64,000 nucleotides of DNA. Source: a virus. Location: positions 1 to 64,000 of IMG/VR virus record IMGVR_UViG_3300031251_000003. One strand, written 5' to 3'. The position numbers and the translations under genes were made by a program. Every line of letters starts with the position of its first letter. The stretch's first letter is position 1. The notes beneath the pieces were generated by a model that saw only the letters and a list, made by a program, of their open reading frames with translations, did no database searches and was not told where the DNA came from. Shown one piece after another: positions 49,867 to 57,294 of this stretch.

Positions 49867-52096
49867 TCTTCCCGACTTCGGTGGGGCACAGCAGTATGAT
49901 CTCATGGCCGCTCATATCATGGAAACCTTCCCTGAATCCGAGTGGCCATTGTGGGTTAAGAACCGTTCTCGTGCCAAGCAATCAGAGCCATTAGACCAGG
50001 GAACCACCCCGTTTCAACCTGAATGGTTGACCAACGAAGGTAAGTGGAAGATTGCGGCAATGAATCTGGGTATCCCAGCCGACTACACGCCTGCTGATCC
50101 TTATGATATCCACGGTAAGATGCCGTTGATCAATGCTATGGAAGTCAAGTGGTGGGAGATGCCACCCGATCAGGCCAAGCAGGTTATTGTCAATGCGTTC
50201 CGAGCCACGATGTTGAGTCCTCGAATGAACCTCAAGAGTAACGCGATCCTGTATCAGTCTCTCATGGATATCCCAGCAGACGAATCTGACCCAACTGTAT
50301 TTGAAAATCGTATTAGAGATCTAAAGGCTAAGTGGGATACGCAGGGTCAGATGGAACTTGGTCAGCAGCCCGATACTGTAATAGATCCTAATGAGATTTT
50401 ACCCGGCAAATTAATGCCTGGGTTCTGGGGTAACCTACGAAGGCTAGCAGGGCTAGGGCCGTTTGTCAATGATCTCTATCGTGCTGCTATGGATGACATA
50501 GAACACGGCGGCAAGGGTCAGATCTTCCGCAACGAGATTCTACACTTAGATATTCCCGGTGTTCAGTCCAAGGTTGCGTCTTTCGCTTGGTTGGCGTTAT
50601 CGCCAAACACGTCCGAATTAGCAACTCTTGATGTTCACATGATGCGTCATCTCAATGAGGCAGACGAGTCACCCAAGAACGCTAAGCATTATCTTGATCT
50701 AGAGGATCGACTAAGGAATGAACGGGATGAAATCTACGGAACAGAGGTTCCGCTCAGTCATTATCAGTGGGGAGTCTGGGATTCACGACGTACACCGGGA
50801 TACCATCAGGATCATACGCCGCTCAGAGCTTACCAACCTACACCATTCACAGATATAGCGTGGCCTAATACATATAGGCCACCAAGACCACAGAGGTTAG
50901 AAGAGATGCACCCGGAACAACAGAGTTTATTAGGTAAATGGAACAAGTTGCCACGGTGGTCAATGGTCAAACTAGCAGATAGTTACTCTCTTCAGGGAGA
51001 GACTATCGCCGGATTACCTAACTTGCAGGGTCAGGGAATCGCAGTCAGACCAGACCGTCAAAGTCAAGCAGAGATTGAATCGATCATCGAAGGACTTTCG
51101 ACACACAAGGATGATCAGCTAAAGCAGAAGAAGTTGATTCCTGATTGGGCTATCAATCGTGGTGGGAAGGTTGCTATGCGTGGATATCCTGATAAACAGA
51201 CTGCATTTGAGATATTTGTGAGAGACATTCTGAATGCAGCCGGTATTACACGCTTGAATGAATCAACCAATGTCTTCATTTACAATTGGGTTCTGGAACA
51301 AACACAAGGCGTAATCCCTAAGTATCCAGGGATAGATTACAATAGTACAAGACAATATCAAAACACTGTTCAAGACTTGGCTAAGAAGTTAGAGAATACC
51401 TCATTAGCTCTTCAGAATAAGATACCCGGAAAAGATTATCGACAAGACCAAGTTGATCGATATTTCAATGGTATCGTTCCTAAGCAAGCTCTTGACAATC
51501 CTCCAACTGCTCCGAGTGGGTTCACCTTAGGGCCAGATTCTGGATTCACTTATGCGCCAGGAGTTATCTGTGTAGCTGAGTGGGTTACTACAGATTTGGC
51601 ATGGTTATTACTCAATGATGCTTGTCTTGGAATTGTCGCAGAAAAGGGTGGGGCGGCTAGTCACGCCGTTGTCGTTGCCCGTACTCGAAATATACCGGTA
51701 ATTGTCAATGTACCCGAGGCTTCCAGAATTCAGCCTGGGGATCATTTGCAAATAGATTCTGGGCGTGCTATAATAGATGTTAATGGTGGACAGGTAGGAG
51801 ATTTTGGTGAAGCCAAGCAAGCCGAACTTCCCATCATCCGATTTGTTTGGTCGAATGGCCAGGGTAAGTCAACACCAGTTCCACAAGATGACCCCGAAAG
51901 TGGGGTTCTGCATCAGCATATCATCATGGAAATGATGCAGGCAGGGCAGTTTGACAGAAACAACTTTGCTATGGGCGTAATCTACCCGGACGGAAAGGTT
52001 CAGATGACAGGCAATCCAACCGACGAACCGCAGATGGAGCAATGGCTACAGACGATTCACCCGATTCAGGGCATTCAGCACGGCTTCGAGCTATAG
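49856..52096 (+). CDS. HhH-GPD-like and PEP-utiliser swivel-domain protein with terminal novel module
   Basis: 746 residues. Residues about 175-275 resemble an HhH-GPD DNA glycosylase core: IPGVQSKVASFAWLAL (K239) and LATLDVHMMRHL with D259, spaced like the catalytic Lys/Asp pair of that superfamily. Residues about 565-640 are a classic PEP-utilising swivel domain with GGAASHAVVVARTRNIPVIV (phosphohistidine candidate H603) and a following GDHLQIDSG barrel. No ATP-grasp or PEP-binding barrel is attached. The C-terminus is another module copy (IRFVWSNGQ ... HQHIIMEMM). A phosphotransfer step on DNA or nucleotides is possible; I cannot name a substrate. Confidence 0.7.
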   Translation: MAINLPDFGGAQQYDLMAAHIMETFPESEWPLWVKNRSRAKQSEPLDQGTTPFQPEWLTNEGKWKIAAMNLGIPADYTPADPYDIHGKMPLINAMEVKWWEMPPDQAKQVIVNAFRATMLSPRMNLKSNAILYQSLMDIPADESDPTVFENRIRDLKAKWDTQGQMELGQQPDTVIDPNEILPGKLMPGFWGNLRRLAGLGPFVNDLYRAAMDDIEHGGKGQIFRNEILHLDIPGVQSKVASFAWLALSPNTSELATLDVHMMRHLNEADESPKNAKHYLDLEDRLRNERDEIYGTEVPLSHYQWGVWDSRRTPGYHQDHTPLRAYQPTPFTDIAWPNTYRPPRPQRLEEMHPEQQSLLGKWNKLPRWSMVKLADSYSLQGETIAGLPNLQGQGIAVRPDRQSQAEIESIIEGLSTHKDDQLKQKKLIPDWAINRGGKVAMRGYPDKQTAFEIFVRDILNAAGITRLNESTNVFIYNWVLEQTQGVIPKYPGIDYNSTRQYQNTVQDLAKKLENTSLALQNKIPGKDYRQDQVDRYFNGIVPKQALDNPPTAPSGFTLGPDSGFTYAPGVICVAEWVTTDLAWLLLNDACLGIVAEKGGAASHAVVVARTRNIPVIVNVPEASRIQPGDHLQIDSGRAIIDVNGGQVGDFGEAKQAELPIIRFVWSNGQGKSTPVPQDDPESGVLHQHIIMEMMQAGQFDRNNFAMGVIYPDGKVQMTGNPTDEPQMEQWLQTIHPIQGIQHGFEL
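51746..51774 (+). promoter_or_regulatory. Internal sigma70-like promoter candidate
   Basis: -35 TTGCAA (51746-51751), 17-base spacer ending TGC, -10 TATAAT (51769-51774), inside the swivel-domain gene. It could serve the small gene at 52042. It lies in coding sequence, so chance is possible. Confidence 0.35.
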
Positions 52097-52248
52097 AGAG
52101 ACTATTAGAGAAGGAGCGAAGCGGTCTTATTACGCATCGTCCATATCCGACTCATGCCGAACGTGTTGCCAAAATTAGACTCAAGGAACAACTCGAAGTC
52201 CAAAGAAAGATTGAAGAGTTGCGTGAAGCTGAGTCTAAAACAGAGTAA
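52042..52248 (+). CDS. Small helical, charged protein
   Basis: 68 residues, ATG inside the 3' end of the previous gene (55-base overlap, longer than usual here). The C-terminal half is a charged helix (RLKEQLEVQRKIEELREAES). Convergent with the minus-strand gene that follows. The start is uncertain. Confidence 0.45.
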   Translation: MATDDSPDSGHSARLRAIERLLEKERSGLITHRPYPTHAERVAKIRLKEQLEVQRKIEELREAESKTE

Positions 52249-52426
52249 GCTGGTTCCAGACTTCGAAGTCCTTATTGGTCGCCCAAACCTGGGTACCATC
52301 TTCGAATTCTAGAATATAGATCTCAAAATGATTCTGGGGAGGTAAGGCGAGAGTCTTCACGACATCTGCCTTTTGACCTTTCTTCCAGTCATTGTGACGA
52401 GAATCTGATAGGAACCGTACTCTCAT
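52235..52426 (-). CDS. Minus-strand small beta-barrel protein
   Basis: 63 residues from the ATG at 52426, fixed by a promoter with six bases between -10 and ATG. Sequence begins MRVRFLSDSRHNDWKKGQK and continues with strands (FEIYILEFEDGTQVWA), like a KOW/SH3-type small barrel. The plus strand has no gene in most of this interval. Probably an independently transcribed accessory gene. Confidence 0.6.
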   Translation of the reverse strand: MRVRFLSDSRHNDWKKGQKADVVKTLALPPQNHFEIYILEFEDGTQVWATNKDFEVWNQLTLF

Positions 52427-52432
52427 CTCATA

Positions 52433-52461
52433 AGTGTAGCACAAATAAGTATATTCTGCAA
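52433..52461 (-). promoter_or_regulatory. Minus-strand sigma70-like promoter, leaderless spacing
   Basis: On the minus strand: TTGCAG (52461-52456), 17-base spacer ending TGC, TACACT (52438-52433), then six bases and ATG at 52426. Confidence 0.6.
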
Positions 52462-52522
52462 GCTTCCTAGCTCTAATAAGTAGAGTACTTCAACTAGAGG
52501 TTTAACGGAGTAGGAATAACTG

Positions 52523-55045
52523 ATGACACAGTTTGCATACGGGCAGCTTGAGAGCGCCTATCTTAATGTTAAGGAAGCAGCAAATGAACCATGGAGAGGA
52601 ATCACAGCTTGGGTTCAGGGAATGCCTTATCTCATCATCGACAAGAACGGTGAGAGTTTCGTATTAGAGGGCGAAGATGGTAACACCATCGAGCTAGAAA
52701 GATTTGAGAGTTGGGAACCCGCGACTGACGAGAGTAGTCTAGTCGCAGCAAGTCGTCTTGAAGGTTCTCCGTTTACTCGTGGAGTGAAGGTCGGTACGTT
52801 CACCGTAGGAAACCTTGTTTACTTTGAAAAAGAGTGGCAGGTTCGTGTGGGCGATACTGGTTTTACATTGCCACTTGAGAGATTAGTATCCAGATATGAT
52901 CAGGCACGGTGGGACAAGAGCGCCGATCTAATGCCCGCAATGGATTATCATTGCCCTGAATGCAAATCTCAAGACGTTATCCCTGATGCGGGAATGATGG
53001 TCTGTAAAGATTGTGGTTACTCTGGCCCAGAACAAGACTTTGAAAATGAACAACCTGATTATGATCCCACATTCGATGATCGAGCATGGTACGAAGATTG
53101 GAGTGGCCCGGAAGATCACGATGGTTACACTACTTCGGTAAAGCAGGCAGACTTTGAAGACGAACATCTATCACCTTCAGTACCTACGGGTGACGGTGGA
53201 GAGAACTGGAACACATTCGAGTACAATCTCCCGCCTCATGGTATCCACTTCAGAACCCACGCAGCTATGCAGGCCGCAAACATGCAGGCTAGAGTCCATT
53301 ATCCTCCTGGGGTAACAGATCATCATCCTGAAGGATTCACTAGCACCGTTCCTGGCCCTACGGCTATGGACGATATGATGATCCCAATGGATTATACGAT
53401 GAAGCACGGTGGTAGTCCTGAGGATATCGTTGTTCAGGTCGAGACTCCTAATGATCCAGAGCAGGTAAGACAGCTTATGGATCAGGTTGGTGGCCGTAGG
53501 AGTGCTAAAACAGCGGAAGTTGAAGAACCGATGAACGATCCTACCGTCGATACCCAGAAGGGATTGAAGTGCCCGAAGTGTGGATCCCATACTTTGCGAG
53601 CTTATTCACCCGAAGGTAACGAGGCAACTATCGTATGTCTGACTTGTGGTAATGAGTTCAAGAGAGACGTTCATTTTAATCCACAGTCATCCGTACGTCA
53701 GGCAACAATGCCCGTAGATCCTAACCTACACGCTCAGATTCTAGGACTCACTCAGCAGATACAGCAGGCTTATGAGCAGGGGAATACATCCCTGGCTCAG
53801 CAGTTGAATGCACAGCTTCAGCAGTTGCTCAATAACCCCAACGCGCCTATCAATCCTAATCAGTCTGTCATGACTTCTGGATGGAAGGTTGCTAATCAGT
53901 GGATTAGAAAGCGAGGGGATCAATGGTGCATCATTCAGAAGGGCACGGGTAAGGAACTATCTTGCCACGACTCCGAAGAGAAAGCTAACGCATCCTTCCG
54001 TGCTATGGAAATGCATAAGCATATGGGCGGTGAGTTCAAACCGGGTTGCTCTTGTGGTGGTAACTGTGGTTGTGGCAAAGGTGACAAGAAAACAGCAGTA
54101 GTCGATAATAGTCAATTGACTGACACTACTGAGAGGTTCTTCCTCGAATCTATGACTTTTGAAGCGACTGGTTTAGAAGAAGGAGATCGCTCAATTTGTC
54201 CGAGATGCAATGGACAATTAGCTCTTGATCCTTCTAGTCAGACTTTGAAGTGTCAGAATTGTGGTTATAATGGTGGCCCTTCGGGACAAAGGAATATGGA
54301 TTATGGCCCATTGAATCACACACAAATTCAGAGTTGGTACGATGGTGCCGATGATCCGTATCCTCCTGGCCCGGATCAAGTGAATCTAGATGACTATCAG
54401 GCCGAAGATCCTCAGGACTTCGATGATCGCAACATCGACTTCGCTCATTGCCCTGCTTGTGATGGCCCTGGTGTATTACTAGGCCAGCTTGGTTCTAGAA
54501 TTCATTACCGATGTCGTAACTGTGGTGTAGATTTTAGCCACAACACCGAGGGTAGTGATCATCAGACTCCTGGATTCACTAACGAAGCACCAGATCAATC
54601 ACCTGGAACCACCTACATGGGTAGTTACGAGGAAGTCAAAGAGGTTAACCAGAACACTCTAAAGGCATTCAAAGACTCAAGTGGAAATCCTTTGGAAGCT
54701 GGGAGACTCTACGTGCTCCATCATCCAGAATACAAGGTTCCCGATATTGTAAAGATCCTTAATCTAGAGGACAATCGTATCGAGGCAGCCATTGCATCGG
54801 ATGAGCATGGTTCATTCCCAATTCATATTACGCATGATGATGTTTTCACCCTAGATCCTTACGAGGATAAGAAGACGAGTAGCTGGAAGATCTCCCGCAA
54901 CAACATCAGTGCTCAGGAACAGGAAGACTTGATCAAAGAGAACATGGAAGGTAAGGCTCGCAACTTTGACAAGTTGAATCTAAGCAACACTCACTACCAA
55001 GTGAAAGAAGAATCAACTGATCCTTATTTCCTCCTAGGTATTTAA
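52523..55045 (+). CDS. Multi-zinc-ribbon protein upstream of the head genes
   Basis: 840 residues. Four zinc ribbons are visible: CPECKSQD/CKDCGYSG, CPKCGSHT/CLTCGNEF, CPRCNGQL/CQNCGYNG and CPACDGPG/CRNCGVDF, plus a Cys/Gly knot CSCGGNCGCGKGDKK. Beta-barrel-like segments flank them at both ends (GMPYLIIDKNGESFVLEG; RLYVLHHPEYKVPDIVKIL). A WIRKRGDQWCIIQKGTGKEL unit near residue 455 is of a type met in actinophage head proteins. K-T-A/K-T-S linkers occur here too. Likely a DNA-binding virion or packaged protein; function inferred. Confidence 0.65.
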   Translation: MTQFAYGQLESAYLNVKEAANEPWRGITAWVQGMPYLIIDKNGESFVLEGEDGNTIELERFESWEPATDESSLVAASRLEGSPFTRGVKVGTFTVGNLVYFEKEWQVRVGDTGFTLPLERLVSRYDQARWDKSADLMPAMDYHCPECKSQDVIPDAGMMVCKDCGYSGPEQDFENEQPDYDPTFDDRAWYEDWSGPEDHDGYTTSVKQADFEDEHLSPSVPTGDGGENWNTFEYNLPPHGIHFRTHAAMQAANMQARVHYPPGVTDHHPEGFTSTVPGPTAMDDMMIPMDYTMKHGGSPEDIVVQVETPNDPEQVRQLMDQVGGRRSAKTAEVEEPMNDPTVDTQKGLKCPKCGSHTLRAYSPEGNEATIVCLTCGNEFKRDVHFNPQSSVRQATMPVDPNLHAQILGLTQQIQQAYEQGNTSLAQQLNAQLQQLLNNPNAPINPNQSVMTSGWKVANQWIRKRGDQWCIIQKGTGKELSCHDSEEKANASFRAMEMHKHMGGEFKPGCSCGGNCGCGKGDKKTAVVDNSQLTDTTERFFLESMTFEATGLEEGDRSICPRCNGQLALDPSSQTLKCQNCGYNGGPSGQRNMDYGPLNHTQIQSWYDGADDPYPPGPDQVNLDDYQAEDPQDFDDRNIDFAHCPACDGPGVLLGQLGSRIHYRCRNCGVDFSHNTEGSDHQTPGFTNEAPDQSPGTTYMGSYEEVKEVNQNTLKAFKDSSGNPLEAGRLYVLHHPEYKVPDIVKILNLEDNRIEAAIASDEHGSFPIHITHDDVFTLDPYEDKKTSSWKISRNNISAQEQEDLIKENMEGKARNFDKLNLSNTHYQVKEESTDPYFLLGI

Positions 55046-55057
55046 GAGGTTTAGTCT

Positions 55058-55627
55058 ATGCGTACCACGACTAATATCGGATTAACGGTATGGAATTTAT
55101 CCACGGATGCATTTGATCATACAATGCTTTCGGGCAATTGGGATCTTATTGATGCAATCGCCAATGCACCAGCGAATTCAATTTATCAGAGTTTAACTCT
55201 ACCAGTAAGTAGTAACTTCGTAGGGCGTATGGTTCTTCTTACTGGTGTCGATGGTGGATTTCAGCCCGGTACATTAGTCCGTTACGACGGAGCCAATTGG
55301 CAACCCGTTAATCGTATGGAAATCCAGCCTGCTATTCCTACTTTGGGAAACTTTCCAGGCCGTGTAATTATCTTATCGGCAACAAATGGTGGGTTCGCTG
55401 CTTGGTCTGTTATTAGATACGATGGAACTGCATGGAACATCGTTGGTGGATGGAATACCGTCAACACTGGTGCCGGAAGTACTAATATCAAAGGACTCAA
55501 GGTTGATAGCAGTGATGTCTATATCACAGATATCAACAGAGGATTAGTTCTATCTGATAGAACTAATGGTAACTTCTACCGCTTGTTTTTCACAGGCGGT
55601 AATCTAGTATTTGAACAGGTGACATAA
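55058..55627 (+). CDS. Tail/head-fibre protein with duplicated beta unit
   Basis: 189 residues. The N-terminal LTVWNLSTDAFDHTMLSGNW segment is typical of phage fibre N-termini. A short unit is duplicated: FVGRMVLLTGVDGGFQPGTL with LVRYDGANWQPV, then FPGRVIILSATNGGFAAWSV with IRYDGTAWNIV. Forms a pair with the collar protein that follows at once. Confidence 0.7.
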   Translation: MRTTTNIGLTVWNLSTDAFDHTMLSGNWDLIDAIANAPANSIYQSLTLPVSSNFVGRMVLLTGVDGGFQPGTLVRYDGANWQPVNRMEIQPAIPTLGNFPGRVIILSATNGGFAAWSVIRYDGTAWNIVGGWNTVNTGAGSTNIKGLKVDSSDVYITDINRGLVLSDRTNGNFYRLFFTGGNLVFEQVT

Positions 55628-56191
55628 ATGGCTACATTCATTGGGGATCCTCCCGGAACAGTTAAGCAGTTTGCAGGTTCAGTAGCCCCTACGGGCTATC
55701 TGATTTGTGATGGATCTACAGTTTCAAGAGCAACCTACGCTGCTTTGTTCACTGCTATCGGAATAGCCTATGGTGCTGGTGATGGATCAACAACCTTTGG
55801 CCTTCCAGATGGTCGTGGTCGAGTGTTAGTAGGTTTAGGTACTCATGCCGACGTGGGAACATTAGCCAATAACGAAGGTGCTTCATTAGGTGCTCGCCGC
55901 GTTAAGCACAAGCATACTAGTTCGTTCAGTGTCAATGATCCTGGACATAACCATGGTGGTGTCACGAGTGGCCCTAGTATTGGTATCCAGGAGCACAGTG
56001 TAGGTAACAACTCAACTTGGGGTGTATACTCTGGTGGGAATTGGGATCCTACACCGACATCTGCTCACACTCACACGATACCTTCTTCGGGAACATCGAT
56101 CAGTGTAACGGGGAATGTTGGGCCGCAAACTGGTAACGAACCAACCGATAGCGCAGCCTATTTGGTTATAACCCATATTATCAAAACGTAA
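55628..56191 (+). CDS. Phage tail collar-domain protein
   Basis: 187 residues. Matches the tail collar family: GTVKQFAGSVAPTGYLICDG near the N-terminus, then YAALFTAIGIAYGAGDGSTT and FGLPDGRGRVLVGLG. The C-terminal His/Gly-rich part (HKHTSSFSVNDPGHNH) is characteristic of fibre tips that may bind metal. Probably a short fibre or collar component. Confidence 0.88.
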   Translation: MATFIGDPPGTVKQFAGSVAPTGYLICDGSTVSRATYAALFTAIGIAYGAGDGSTTFGLPDGRGRVLVGLGTHADVGTLANNEGASLGARRVKHKHTSSFSVNDPGHNHGGVTSGPSIGIQEHSVGNNSTWGVYSGGNWDPTPTSAHTHTIPSSGTSISVTGNVGPQTGNEPTDSAAYLVITHIIKT

Positions 56192-56242
56192 AACTACTAG
56201 CAAGCGCGTGATAACTCAATAAGGAATTAATAGGAGAATAAA

Positions 56243-57016
56243 ATGATTTTTGAAATAGTCTCAGCACCTAAGTCCGATCTTCCAACTGAAGAGGCTCTAA
56301 TTGCAGCCCTAAGCAGAGAGAAGAAGGGATTTAAGGTCGAAAATATACATAGTGAGGGAGATAATTGGGTTGTACGCCTTGCGGCAGATGACAATCTACC
56401 TCCGTTTATGAAGAAGGATGAAGAGGATGAAAGCAAGGACGAAGCAGACGCGGACGATCCTGATGCAGATTCCGATGATGATTCCGAAGATAGCAAGGAT
56501 GACACAGACGACGACAAGGGTGGGGATAAGGGCGACAAACCTGCTAAGAATCCTGCCGCTGAAGTCAAGGGTGTTATCGACCAGCTAACAAAGCTATTCA
56601 CCGATCTTGGTGGTAAGGTTGACGAGCTACAGGCAGCACACGATGAGAAGGCAGATAAGCTCAAGGATATCGGTGACACCGTTGGCCCGGATGGTCATGA
56701 TGGCCCGCCTCCTGGTGACGTAGCTGACATTGGCCCGACTCCTGGTGGCCCTCCTGCACCGCCAATGCCCGACAAGGGATTTGACGGACGCAAGAAGCCA
56801 ATTCCTGGCTCGCCCGGTGGTGGACTTCCTACATTCACGAACTATCAGGTAGCTACTCATCCTGGCGTGGATGTTAATGGGAATAAGCTCACCCTCGTAG
56901 CTGCTTCTTCAGCACTTCAGGAAGATCCTGAGTTCGTCAACTACGATGTAGTTGGTGTTACTGAGAATTCTGATGGTACTTTCAGTGCCAAGCTTAAGCT
57001 GAAGACAACGGAGTAA
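56243..57016 (+). CDS. Acidic head-region protein (scaffold or decoration-like)
   Basis: 257 residues, strong ribosome site TAGGAGAATAAA. Residues about 58-95 are an extremely Asp/Glu/Lys-rich stretch, followed by a helix (VKGVIDQLTKLFTDLGGKVDEL), a Pro/Gly-rich linker and a small beta domain at the C-terminus. Position before the protease and capsid genes suggests a head assembly role. Not a recognised family. Confidence 0.6.
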   Translation: MIFEIVSAPKSDLPTEEALIAALSREKKGFKVENIHSEGDNWVVRLAADDNLPPFMKKDEEDESKDEADADDPDADSDDDSEDSKDDTDDDKGGDKGDKPAKNPAAEVKGVIDQLTKLFTDLGGKVDELQAAHDEKADKLKDIGDTVGPDGHDGPPPGDVADIGPTPGGPPAPPMPDKGFDGRKKPIPGSPGGGLPTFTNYQVATHPGVDVNGNKLTLVAASSALQEDPEFVNYDVVGVTENSDGTFSAKLKLKTTE

Positions 57017-57018
57017 GT

Positions 57019-57294
57019 ATGGAAGCTCTGGAAGCCAGAGAGATTGCTATTAGAGAATTGAACAGTTTGAGGGGAAGACTCTGCACGGTCATTGAATCGG
57101 CAGGGCTTCCCCAAAAACAAGAGAGAGCGATAGTTACATTGATCAAAAATGCTAGCTACCAGTCTCAAGCAGTGATTAGCGAGCTATTAGAAAAGCTCGA
57201 CAGTGGAGATATCAAATTCACTTACACAGAAAAATTGGATGGCCCATTAAATGATAACGAAATACGCGAACCTCGAACGTATATTAGAAGTTAG
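57019..57294 (+). CDS. Small helical head-region protein
   Basis: 91 residues, helical (AREIAIRELNSLRGRLC, ERAIVTLIKNASYQSQAVISEL). It overlaps the protease gene by 44 bases, so the two are probably co-translated. Unknown function. Confidence 0.55.
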   Translation: MEALEAREIAIRELNSLRGRLCTVIESAGLPQKQERAIVTLIKNASYQSQAVISELLEKLDSGDIKFTYTEKLDGPLNDNEIREPRTYIRS

